From Chitinophaga pinensis (GTDB taxonomy: Bacteria > Bacteroidota > Bacteroidia > UKL13-3), in the NCBI GenBank assembly GCA_945870425.1, contig CAMBSD010000001.1, positions 62,001 through 126,000 on the forward strand: a stretch of 64,000 bases of DNA, in the 5' to 3' direction. The notes below the pieces were generated by a model. The model was not told the DNA's origin, searched no databases, and saw only the letters and a list, made by a program, of their open reading frames with translations. Below are positions 44,220 to 52,421 of this stretch, in pieces. The stretch's first letter is position 1; every line of letters starts with the position of its first letter. Both the position numbers and the translations under genes were made by a program.

Positions 44220-44394
44220 TGTGTTGTATATTAATTAAAATTTTAAGCAGGGCGAATGTAAACGCTTGGTGCTAATTTATAAAAATGATTTAATTCACAT
44301 GAAAGCTATTTAAAATCATTCTAAATAATTTAAAGTACTTAGTCATATTTATAAACCAAACAACAAAAGAAAAGTTTGTTGATGATTGCTAGAA

Positions 44395-44997
44395 TTAATG
44401 CATTCCCGCAAACTCGTATTTCTGACCAGCCTGAATTTCCAAATCTATAGTGTTTTCTTCAGGTGGAATAGGACAAGTGTACCTAGCAGAATAGGCACAA
44501 TAAGGATTGTATGCCAGATTAAAATCTATGATGGCCTTGTTGCCTTCAGGGATGGTGATATCGATGTATCGGCCACCACCATAGGTTTCGTTGCCATTGG
44601 TTTTGTCGACAAAAGGAATCAAAATAAACTTCTCGTAACCCATTTTTTTATTTACTGCTTCAAGCACAGTAAGTTTATAGGGCTTCTCGTTCAACTTAAA
44701 CTTAGCATATCCATATACTCGATAAGGTTTGGTTCTATCGTGGGAATGAGGTAAATCAAAAATAGGACTTTGATTTAGCTTTTCAATAGTGGCTTCGACC
44801 TTGTAGCTTTCATCAATCTCGAAAAACTTAAGTCCAGTGAATTTATCAAACAAATGGCTATCAAGCGGGGTAGTGCTTTTATTAAAAAACTCTTCGTTTT
44901 GCTTCATACGCTTAGAAGCAATTTCTTGTATATATTGTTGATTGCCTTCGCAGGAAATCAGTATCGAAAATAGAATGAGATAAATGTATTTCTTCAT
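44395..44997 (-). CDS. DUF1684 lipoprotein
   Basis: A 200-residue protein with a lipoprotein signal (IYLILFSILISC, Cys about 16). The mature part matches DUF1684: PYRVYGYAKFKLNEKPYKLTVLEAVN, FILIPFVDKTNGNETYGGGRYIDI and FNLAYNPYCAYSARYTCPIPPEENT, the last being the family's most conserved block. Function is unknown. The ATG at 44997 is chosen because it places the signal peptide at the N-terminus. It follows the Omp28-like gene after 108 bases containing a dispersed hairpin. Confidence 0.85.
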   Translation of the reverse strand: MKKYIYLILFSILISCEGNQQYIQEIASKRMKQNEEFFNKSTTPLDSHLFDKFTGLKFFEIDESYKVEATIEKLNQSPIFDLPHSHDRTKPYRVYGYAKFKLNEKPYKLTVLEAVNKKMGYEKFILIPFVDKTNGNETYGGGRYIDITIPEGNKAIIDFNLAYNPYCAYSARYTCPIPPEENTIDLEIQAGQKYEFAGMH

Positions 44998-45028
44998 TAT
45001 AAATATTAATAATTTCAATCACATCCCC

Positions 45029-45060
45029 CTGCCTCCTTTCCCGATACATCGGGAGGGGAA
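45029..45060. repeat. ACATCCCCCTGCC-type hairpin repeat
   Basis: TCCCGAT-AC-ATCGGGA (45039-45054) is a perfect 7-bp hairpin inside an element that begins ACATCCCCCTGCCTCCTT. The same opening occurs in the gldA-gldF gap near 7549. It may also terminate the leftward Omp28-like transcript. Confidence 0.55.
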
Positions 45061-45105
45061 TCCGACACACAAGCCGCTAAGCAAAGTCAACAATATTGAA
45101 ATTTG

Positions 45106-46032
45106 TTAAAGCTTGATATATGTAGCTTTCACTTGTATCACATCCTTCTTAGTGGCATTGCCATGCACAAAAGCAATAACAGCAAGATTATCCGTGTTCC
45201 AGTTCCAGTTTTTCAATTCATCAGCTGTTGGCTTATAAATAAATCGTTTTCTAAAAACACGACCAGGTTCATACTTTGCTTTTAATAAATCACCATACAC
45301 ACCCGTTATTACTTTTCTTAATACATTATCATGTTGATAATCTTCAATGTAAATGGTACTTCCATTTTCATTCTTCTCTTGAATGTCGATGATTTTATTT
45401 TCAAGAATAGCCACTGTTAAAAGATATTGTGAATCAGGCATGGATTGGGTAAAAACCAATCTTAAATCTATGGACAATTCATTGCTCGAAGCATCATACT
45501 TAATACTAAGCGTGTCTATATTTACTGCTGAACTAGTTTGCGCAAGTTCAGTATTAGCATATCCAGACCATGATAAATCAGAGACTAGCCATTTGGTTTC
45601 ACCATTAAACAATTTGCGGTTGATAGAACCAGTAGGCAAACTGTTACTTGAGCCTAAATAAGTTAGCAAATCATCTGCATCTTTGGTTCTAAAATCTCGC
45701 TTGCTAACAAAAGGGGGCTTAAAAATTGGCTCAACAAGCGTTTTCAATGTGGCGTTCAATGGGTGATTGGCAATTGAAAACACCCTGCCCGAATAACTGC
45801 TCTTAAGTGCTTTTAGCGTCTCATGAGCCCTTGGGCAATTCACACATCCTACACCAGTAAAATCCTCAATCAGAATATTCTTGGTTTCGGCAGCAGGTAT
45901 GCTGGTAGTAATAAAAGTGGTATCAAGCACAGAGTTGGAAGGCTTGTAATTTATTAATGGTGGTGTCTCTTGGCATGCACTAAACAAAACCAATAAAGTA
46001 CTTATTGAAAAAAATATTTTTAGACTTTTCAT
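45106..46032 (-). CDS. Omp28-related lipoprotein with thioredoxin-like motif
   Basis: A 308-residue protein with a lipoprotein signal ending LLVLFSAC (Cys20). After a short linker, ILIEDFTGVGCVNCPRAHETLKAL carries a CVNC motif in a thioredoxin-like fold, as in Omp28-type outer membrane proteins of Bacteroidota. The second half is a beta-rich domain. Whether the CxxC pair is redox-active is not known. It begins four bases after the DUF6029 gene, so the two are surely in one operon. Confidence 0.8.
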   Translation of the reverse strand: MKSLKIFFSISTLLVLFSACQETPPLINYKPSNSVLDTTFITTSIPAAETKNILIEDFTGVGCVNCPRAHETLKALKSSYSGRVFSIANHPLNATLKTLVEPIFKPPFVSKRDFRTKDADDLLTYLGSSNSLPTGSINRKLFNGETKWLVSDLSWSGYANTELAQTSSAVNIDTLSIKYDASSNELSIDLRLVFTQSMPDSQYLLTVAILENKIIDIQEKNENGSTIYIEDYQHDNVLRKVITGVYGDLLKAKYEPGRVFRKRFIYKPTADELKNWNWNTDNLAVIAFVHGNATKKDVIQVKATYIKL

Positions 46033-46036
46033 ACGA

Positions 46037-47725
46037 TTAAAAATTAGTTGTTAATGTTACCCTAGCCCCACTAAATGCAGGTTCTACTCTACATACACCA
46101 CCTGTACAATTTACACCCTCTACTTGCTTAATATATCCTGCTGTAAAACGAGTCGGGCCAAATGTATACGCACCAAACACATTCCAATAATGCACTTGCT
46201 CAAAATTTGCAGCGTTGAGATAACCTTTGCTAATATTAAGCATATCACCTACACTAAAAGAGTAATGAGGCGCTACGTTAAACTCGATTAAAGCATTTAC
46301 AAAACTACCGAAATCTTGTTTGGTATCTAGGTATTGTGCTTCCATCCTTATTGATTTGGTTGGCGTTAGTTTATAAGTGGCTTCGCCAAAAAAACATTGC
46401 GCTAATACATAAGGAGTACCTTGCGCTTTATTTTCAAACAAGCGTTGGTTATAGTTGATGTTTTGGTAACCCAATAACATTTTAAATTTCTTGTTAAACT
46501 TATGCGATACATCAATGTAGTATTCGCGGAAATAACGGCTGGTATCGGCTTTAAAGTCTGCTAGGTTAAGAGCATTGCCATCAAAATTAAATGATTGAGG
46601 ACCTGTAACGACTGAGATATTTACATTCACAGTGGTCATATGCTTTTTGAAATAAGCTGTTTGAGGTTTATAACTCACCTCTAATTGTGCAGCATTTTCA
46701 CCCAACTCTTGTGCCACGGCATTGTATCGTGCTAATAACCTATAAGTGTTTTGACGGGTAATACTGGGAAGGTATGTGATTAAACCCAAGTTTTGAATTT
46801 CGAGTGGCGAGGTACGAAAAGAGAAAGATTCAATTTTTTTGAATTGAGTATTGATACCAATGCCTTTGGTTGAATAGGACAAACTTGCATAGTACACCCT
46901 TCCACTTAACAATTGCATTCTATCTAATTGCGAATTAAGAACTGCTTCAGGCGTTTTGTAACAATACTCAGTATATAAACTGATGCGTTTGTAGCTTAAT
47001 GTATTGTAAGCATTAAAAGCATACACATTATAAGTTGGATCAAAACGATTTTTCAAATCGTAATTATTAATGGCTGCTGCAATATTGGACATGGTAGTTT
47101 GATCGATGGTTCTATTAACTGCCGATGCACCCGCATCAAAACCTAGGCTTTCATTGGCTTGAAAATGCCTTTCAGCATTGATACCTTTTAGTACCTCTGG
47201 ACGAATATCGAATCGGTATTTTTGTCTGCCTGTAAATGCCATAATTTTCGTATCATTATTTGGGGTCCAAATGACTCTAGCCCCTTGAATAGCGTAATCA
47301 ATACCCAAGTTTCTATCTTCAAATGAACGGAAAATAGTTCCTGTACCAAATTGATCGTAGAATGAGCCAATGGTTACGTTCAGTTTATTAATGTTTTTGC
47401 TAATGTTCCAAAATCCCAATCCACTTGCTGTATAGGCCTCTTGAGGATTTAATAAAGGTGAATTGTTAAACAAATCATACCTCACATTGAAATTATATCC
47501 GCTGTATTTATAATTCAAAAACAACCAAGCATCAGTGGAGGATAATTCACTTTTATATTGTGTGGTAGTAGCACCAATTTTGTCATCCTTTACATAAAAC
47601 TGACTGGCGGTTTGAAAATTTCCCGACAATTCGCCTTTATCTTCTTTTTTGGGCTCATCATTCTGAGCAAAAACAAATACGGAACTAATGATTAATAAGC
47701 AAGTGAGTAGGTGTTTTGATCGCAT
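46037..47725 (-). CDS. DUF6029 outer membrane protein
   Basis: A 562-residue protein with a signal peptide ending SVFVFAQ. The body consists of many amphipathic beta strands with aromatic girdles (AWLFLNYKYSGYNFNVRYDLF, HYWNVFGAYTFGPTRFTAGY) and ends with a hydrophobic strand (GARVTLTTNF), so it is a predicted outer membrane barrel. It fits DUF6029, which often precedes an Omp28-like lipoprotein gene, as here. ATG 47725 is preferred to TTG 47731. Function unknown. Confidence 0.77.
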   Translation of the reverse strand: MRSKHLLTCLLIISSVFVFAQNDEPKKEDKGELSGNFQTASQFYVKDDKIGATTTQYKSELSSTDAWLFLNYKYSGYNFNVRYDLFNNSPLLNPQEAYTASGLGFWNISKNINKLNVTIGSFYDQFGTGTIFRSFEDRNLGIDYAIQGARVIWTPNNDTKIMAFTGRQKYRFDIRPEVLKGINAERHFQANESLGFDAGASAVNRTIDQTTMSNIAAAINNYDLKNRFDPTYNVYAFNAYNTLSYKRISLYTEYCYKTPEAVLNSQLDRMQLLSGRVYYASLSYSTKGIGINTQFKKIESFSFRTSPLEIQNLGLITYLPSITRQNTYRLLARYNAVAQELGENAAQLEVSYKPQTAYFKKHMTTVNVNISVVTGPQSFNFDGNALNLADFKADTSRYFREYYIDVSHKFNKKFKMLLGYQNINYNQRLFENKAQGTPYVLAQCFFGEATYKLTPTKSIRMEAQYLDTKQDFGSFVNALIEFNVAPHYSFSVGDMLNISKGYLNAANFEQVHYWNVFGAYTFGPTRFTAGYIKQVEGVNCTGGVCRVEPAFSGARVTLTTNF

Positions 47726-47782
47726 ACACAAGTGTAATTTAGCGTACTAAAATACACAAAAATAGGTTGCAACAAAATGTGA

Positions 47783-48133
47783 CTAATATCCCCCTGTAGG
47801 CAGGGCACCATAAACCCTCATTCCATCAACAAAATAGGCTGTTCCTGAAGGCTCAGCACCTCTGATACGCGGCACTTCATTGGCATAGGATTGGACACCT
47901 CCTACCAAATTAGCTATTCTGTTAACATTTCGTGTAGGTAAATTGATGAGTTGCCTTTTGCTGAAAGTATAACCATCAGTAGTTTGAATTACTTGGTTTA
48001 AATCCGTTCGTTTAAAACTGCTTAATATTTCTTGTTTAGCAGTTGTTTGTGTTGGCACCTCTGTTTGAGCTGAGACTCTTTTAAAGGCAAATAAAATTGC
48101 CACAACAAGGAAGGTTTTACATGCAGTTTTCAT
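47783..48133 (-). CDS. Free-standing TonB plug-like secreted protein
   Basis: A 116-residue protein with a signal peptide (ending about residue 23, RVSAQ). The rest resembles only the plug domain of TonB-dependent receptors: INLPTRNVNRIANLVGGVQ, then VPRIRGAEPSGTAYFVDGMRVYG, ending PTGGY. No barrel follows; the next gene is DUF6029, 57 bases on. It could be a relic of a receptor gene or a small protein built from a plug. The start at 48133 is preferred because the upstream codons overlap the TerB-like gene. Plug identity is by eye, not search. Confidence 0.6.
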   Translation of the reverse strand: MKTACKTFLVVAILFAFKRVSAQTEVPTQTTAKQEILSSFKRTDLNQVIQTTDGYTFSKRQLINLPTRNVNRIANLVGGVQSYANEVPRIRGAEPSGTAYFVDGMRVYGALPTGGY

Positions 48134-48153
48134 TAAATAATTGGTTAAAGTAT

Positions 48154-48519
48154 TTATTTCAATCCCCACGCATCATATAATGCGTTAATGTATTTGTTTT
48201 CGGTAGGCTCCATTTTAGCGTCAGCCATCACCAACTTCATAGCAAATGTAATCAACTTATTTCTATCTTCAGGTGAACTCACAATATAAAATTGTTCAGC
48301 CACTTCAATAAAATGATCAAAAAAACCTTCCTGTGGATATGCCTTAAAAAACGCCTGCTCCTTAATTAAGTCCATATTTTCATTGAAATTCTTATTCAAA
48401 AAATCAATTAAAACAGATGCTTCAGATTTGTGTACACTTCCGTCAGCCATTGATAATGACATAAGTAAATGAAAACCGGCTTCGGTCTTATTCAATTTTT
48501 TTATAAACTGGGTTGACAT
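48154..48519 (-). CDS. TerB-like protein
   Basis: A 121-residue helical protein with the TerB pattern: LLMSLSMADGSVHKSEASVLIDFL early and LVMADAKMEPTENKYINALYDAWGL at the end. Both ADG/ADA-(x)-E motifs look like the metal-binding acidic loops of TerB. The family is named for tellurite resistance but is widespread in stress and membrane contexts. No other ter gene is present. It is the first gene of the leftward envelope cluster; the plug-like gene starts 20 bases later. Confidence 0.75.
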   Translation of the reverse strand: MSTQFIKKLNKTEAGFHLLMSLSMADGSVHKSEASVLIDFLNKNFNENMDLIKEQAFFKAYPQEGFFDHFIEVAEQFYIVSSPEDRNKLITFAMKLVMADAKMEPTENKYINALYDAWGLK

Positions 48520-49021
48520 AATCTTAAGTCCTAATTCAGTTGTGAATATAAATCTATTTATGAAAAGCGCAAATTATTGTTGAATGGCAAGGGGAAAGGG
48601 TTTAGGATATAGGGGAATAAGGTTTAGTTGATTATAGTAAAATACGGAATTCGAAATGACAAAATTGCGGAATGAAATAAAAGATTTGGGATCAACTGAA
48701 CTGAAACACCAAAGGTAAAAACTGCCCAAATTATAAAACCTGAAAGGGTTAAATAATAATAGCCTTAGGTGAAAACTAAGGTAAAAAGCGAGCTACCACA
48801 AAGAACCCCAAAGGGGTTCAGTAACCTAAAGAATATTTCGAAAAGTTATGAAAATATATAGTATTAATTGATAAAAGGCGAAATGAAACTTAGGAAAAAC
48901 TTGATGCCAAAGTCCTATACTCTAACAACTGACAACTACCAACCAACAACTAATTTATAAATCATTTCGTAATTTGCTTAATAGAGGTTTCCTTCGCAAC
49001 AAAAATCAATAAAACGACAAT
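48520..49021. repeat. Repeat-bearing gap upstream of the trans-sulfuration gene
   Basis: About 500 bases without a gene. Between 48737 and 48819 lie three hairpins in a row: AACC-TGAAA-GGGTT, CCTTAG-GTGAAAA-CTAAGG (48763-48781) and GAACCCC-AAA-GGGGTTC (48803-48819). Further on, near 48910-48950, are CAACTGACAACT-type words. Otherwise nothing is recognised. Confidence 0.6.
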
Positions 49022-50161
49022 ATGAAATTCGGAACAAAAGCAATACATGCAGGCCAAGAGCCTGACCCAACTACAGGAGCAGTAATGACACCTATTTACC
49101 AAACCAGCACATACTGGCAAGAAAGCCCCGGAAAACACAAGGGATATGCCTATGCACGTGGTAAAAACCCTACCCGTACTGCTTTGGAAAAATGTATAGC
49201 CTCTTTAGAAAATGCCAAACATGGTCTTTGCTTTAGCAGTGGCATGGGCGCTATTGATGCAGTGGCTAAATTACTTCGCCCTGGAGATGAAGTAATAACA
49301 GGTAACGATTTATATGGTGGTACATACCGCATGTTTACTAAGGTATTTGCTCAATTTGGCATCAAGTTTCATTTTATTGATTTGTATGATGCCAATAACA
49401 TTAACAATTATATTAACGAAAACACCAAATTGGTTTGGATTGAAACACCTACCAACCCCACCATGCAAATAGTGGATATAGCTGCATGTGCGGTCATAAC
49501 AAAGAAACATAATCTTACTTTAGCGGTTGATAATACATTTGCTTCACCTTACCTTCAAAACCCTTTGGATTTGGGAGCTGATATTGTGATGCATTCTGTG
49601 ACCAAATATTTAGGAGGACACTCAGATGTGGTAATGGGTGCTTTATGTGTGAATGATGATAAAATTTATGAGCAATTGGCATTTATTCATAACAGTTGCG
49701 GTGCAACCCCTGGCCCACAAGATAGCTTCTTGGTTTTACGCGGTTTAAAAACGCTTCATCTGCGCATGAAAGCGCATTGCGAGAATGGTGAAATCATTGC
49801 TAAGTTTTTGAAAAACCATCCAAAGATTGAGAAAGTATATTGGCCAGGTTTTGCCGATAGTCCTAACCACGATATTGCAAAAAAACAAATGCGTGGTTTT
49901 GGTGGCATGATTTCAATCGTATTGAAAGATGCTACATTAGAAGATACTTTCAAATTTGCCTCTTCTTTCAAAGTATTCACATTAGCTGAAAGCCTTGGTG
50001 GTGTAGAGAGTTTAATCAATCACCCTGCTACCATGACCCATGCCTCTATTCCAAAAGAGGAAAGAGAAAAAGCAGGTGTTGTAGATAGCCTATTGCGATT
50101 AAGTGTGGGTGTTGAAGACATCGAAGACTTGTTGGAAGATTTGAAGAATGTGTTAGCATAG
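49022..50161 (+). CDS. PLP-dependent trans-sulfuration enzyme (cystathionine gamma-synthase/lyase)
   Basis: A 379-residue Cys/Met metabolism enzyme. Marks are YARGKNPTRTALEKCIASLE, CFSSGMGAIDA, ETPTNPTMQIVDI, VDNTFASPYLQNPLDLGAD and the PLP lysine in SVTKYLGGHSD (Lys about 198). The C-terminal ESLGGVESLINHPATMTH fits both cystathionine gamma-synthase and gamma-lyase. These differ little in sequence, so the direction (methionine synthesis or cysteine synthesis) stays open. It stands alone; the following gene is an unrelated broken one. Confidence 0.92.
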   Translation: MKFGTKAIHAGQEPDPTTGAVMTPIYQTSTYWQESPGKHKGYAYARGKNPTRTALEKCIASLENAKHGLCFSSGMGAIDAVAKLLRPGDEVITGNDLYGGTYRMFTKVFAQFGIKFHFIDLYDANNINNYINENTKLVWIETPTNPTMQIVDIAACAVITKKHNLTLAVDNTFASPYLQNPLDLGADIVMHSVTKYLGGHSDVVMGALCVNDDKIYEQLAFIHNSCGATPGPQDSFLVLRGLKTLHLRMKAHCENGEIIAKFLKNHPKIEKVYWPGFADSPNHDIAKKQMRGFGGMISIVLKDATLEDTFKFASSFKVFTLAESLGGVESLINHPATMTHASIPKEEREKAGVVDSLLRLSVGVEDIEDLLEDLKNVLA

Positions 50162-50211
50162 CTCACAATCGATTTGAAATAATTTAACTTTACTGAAATA
50201 AATGTTTCGAT

Positions 50212-51015
50212 ATGATTAAATTATTTCTGGTATTTTCTCTCCTATTTTTATGTTCAAAAAACCTATTGTTAGCTCAAAGTGAGGATTCCAACTTGGTTGT
50301 GAATCCGAGCTTTGAGAACTTTCATTTCAATAAAACTCCAAACAATAAATTCAATCCATATCGTTTTGATTTAGACAAATTATCTTCAAAGTCGGACACT
50401 CTTGGATGGTATAATCCGGGTGGTCGCTTTTCATCAGCTGGTTGGTATCAAATAGGTAACAAAAAAGAGAACAAAAGATTTATAGAATTACATAGCCTTC
50501 TCCCTGAAGATGGCAAGTCCATGATTGGAATGGCATTTAATCTTAAACCATCAGGAGAAAACTACAGAGATTATTTAAAAGGCCATTTAAAAGTAGCTCT
50601 TTTAGAAGGACAAACATATCAAATTAGTTTTTATCTATCGCCCAGAGATGGCTGTGCAGAAGGAGTTTCGGAGATTGGTATTTATTTTTTAACATCAAAA
50701 AATGTATTTGATAATCATTTCAATAATGACTTTTCAATTGTACCTGATATCATCATTCCAATAAAACATATAACTGAAAAAGGTCAATTGTATCACGTTG
50801 ATATACCTTACATAGCAAAAGGCAAGGAGCAATAATTTATTCTAGGTAATTTTAAAAATGATAAGGAAACACAATCTGTAGAATTTGGCAAAAACACATC
50901 AAACAAATTTTATTCAAATGTCGCGAGTATGTCAGAGTATTTACTTGATGTATTCAGCATACATAAAGCAATTGATGTAGAAGAAAAGACGCTTAAAATT
51001 CCGAGCGGTAAATAA
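50212..51015 (+). pseudogene. Secreted protein gene interrupted by an in-frame TAA
   Basis: A signal peptide (about 1-21, ending LLLAQ) is followed by VVNPSFENFHF, the start typical of secreted Bacteroidota proteins with a carbohydrate-binding-like or OmpA-linked domain, then HLKVALLEGQTYQISFYLSP. TAA at 50833-50835 stops the frame after 207 residues (AKGKEQ). The same frame stays open for 59 more codons with protein-like sequence (FILGNFKNDKETQSVEFG) to TAA at 51013. Relatives would be expected to have Tyr or similar at the stop (KEKYFILGNF style), so a single change is enough. The rest of the gene, if it once had an OmpA domain, is missing. Confidence 0.7.
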
Positions 51016-51022
51016 TCAAATT

Positions 51023-51364
51023 TTATAATTGGTTATATATTTTCTGCAAATCAGTATCCAATTGGTCTAGATTATTTTCAATGATTGTCCAAATTATTTG
51101 ATAATCAATACCCATATAATCATGTACAATCCTATTCCTAAAACCCCTTATTCGGAACCACTCTATTTGGGTGTGATTATCCTTAAAATTTTCAGGCAAT
51201 CTATTTGCTGCTTCGCCAATTACTTCAAAATTTCTAATTACGGCATCAATTGTTTTCGAGTCAGCAGTAAAGGTTTCAAAGGTATGAGATTGGGTATACA
51301 ATTTAATTTTGGCGATGGACTCTAAAATATCAGCAACAAGCAGTTTTGCATCTCTTTTAGACAT
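51023..51364 (-). CDS. hepT: HepT-like toxin (DUF86 family)
   Basis: A 113-residue helical protein with the HEPN-family motif Rx4HxY: R76 to Y83 (RNRIVHDY). In known HepT/MntA pairs the toxin is an RNase that its partner inactivates by adding AMP units to the tyrosine of this motif. It overlaps the 3' end of the antitoxin gene by eight bases on the same strand. The conserved residues are all present, so the toxin looks intact. Confidence 0.88.
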   Translation of the reverse strand: MSKRDAKLLVADILESIAKIKLYTQSHTFETFTADSKTIDAVIRNFEVIGEAANRLPENFKDNHTQIEWFRIRGFRNRIVHDYMGIDYQIIWTIIENNLDQLDTDLQKIYNQL

Positions 51365-51647
51365 AGCTTAATTCTTTTTCTATTTGTTGAAAATAAACTT
51401 TCTTTACTCCTTTTTTAGAGACCAAATCAACTTTGTGATTCAAAATATTTTCAAGTTCTTCGGCCAGGTCAATAAACTCAATCCCAATTGGCTTTGAGAA
51501 ATCAACTAAAATATCTATATCACTAAACTCTGATTGCTGACCACGACTATAACTGCCAAAAACAGCAATAAAACTCAGACCATATTTTTTTATGAGTCGA
51601 TTTTTATTTTCAAGTAGTTTCGCTTTTATATCTACCAAACTAGTCAT
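51357..51647 (-). CDS. mntA: MntA-like antitoxin nucleotidyltransferase
   Basis: A 96-residue minimal nucleotidyltransferase. The catalytic motif GSYSRG (31-36) is followed by SDIDILVDF (42-50) with the metal-binding aspartates. In known systems this protein AMPylates HepT and so neutralises it. It is the first gene of the pair, overlapping hepT, which is the standard order. Confidence 0.88.
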   Translation of the reverse strand: MTSLVDIKAKLLENKNRLIKKYGLSFIAVFGSYSRGQQSEFSDIDILVDFSKPIGIEFIDLAEELENILNHKVDLVSKKGVKKVYFQQIEKELSYV

Positions 51648-51695
51648 ACTTCAAATATACTAATTCTAATTAGTTTTAATACGAAAGTGCATTAT

Positions 51696-52184
51696 TTACT
51701 TTACCTCCTCAAAAAATCCTGTCTGTTTGTTTTTGCGGCAATTGTTCCAATCGTAATAGCGACCGTTCATGGCAATATAAACACCATGAGGTAAACTTTG
51801 TGTGAATGCCAATGCACTTCCTAGGTTGAATAAACCATCGCTACTACCAAATTTATAAGGAATCATAGCACCTGTAATCACAATGGTCTTGTCGATTTTT
51901 TGTTCAGCCAAAACCTTGGCCGTGTCAGTCATGGTGTCGGTTCCGTGGGTTATCAAAATATGATCTTCCTCACAACGCTGACAACTCTCTATTATGATAT
52001 TTCTATCAGTATCGGTCATCTCTAAACTATCAATTAGCATGAGTGTTCTTACACTTATATCCAGCCTTGATCGGCCCAATTTTAAGATCTCATTTACATG
52101 GGTGTCTTTAAAAAATAGCTGCCCTGTTAGTTCATTATACTCTTTGTCGAATGTACCGCCTGTAACAAAAATACGTATGCCCAT
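51696..52184 (-). CDS. Short asparaginase-like protein
   Basis: A 162-residue protein that matches only the N-terminal domain of type I/II asparaginases: IRIFVTGGTFDKEYNELTG with the nucleophile threonine region, ILITHGTDTMTDTAKVL with the second catalytic Thr-Asp, and VITGAMIPYKFGSSDGLFNLGSAL. Full enzymes are about 330 residues with a C-terminal domain that completes the active site of the partner. Single-domain forms are seen in other Bacteroidota, so this is probably not a truncation, but whether it has asparaginase activity is unclear. The ATG at 52184 gives MGIRIFVTGG. Confidence 0.82.
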   Translation of the reverse strand: MGIRIFVTGGTFDKEYNELTGQLFFKDTHVNEILKLGRSRLDISVRTLMLIDSLEMTDTDRNIIIESCQRCEEDHILITHGTDTMTDTAKVLAEQKIDKTIVITGAMIPYKFGSSDGLFNLGSALAFTQSLPHGVYIAMNGRYYDWNNCRKNKQTGFFEEVK

Positions 52185-52421
52185 TGTTTGTAATAAAAAG
52201 TACAAAAGTAGGATTTTTAGTTAAGATGAGTATTGTTCGAACAAAATTCGCCTAACAATATGATTTACATCTAGCTATGCATACAAGGTTTAATAGCAAT
52301 GCATGTTAAATCTATAAATCGCCTAATATGACTTAAAACAGCATCTTGTTTTAGAAAAATAATTATGTCTTTAAATGATAAACGTTATTTTCGTGACGTT
52401 TCAAGTGAATAAGATTTTTAT

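Noticed and set aside
48737-48819. SAM or cobalamin riboswitch upstream of the trans-sulfuration gene
   Set aside because: The hairpins are simple and about 200 bases from the start codon; no riboswitch core sequence is seen.
29565-51015. Reassignment of TAA as a sense codon, from the two in-frame TAA cases
   Set aside because: Intact genes in the window, including ftsZ, fhs and icd's downstream frame, end at TAA at the expected family length.
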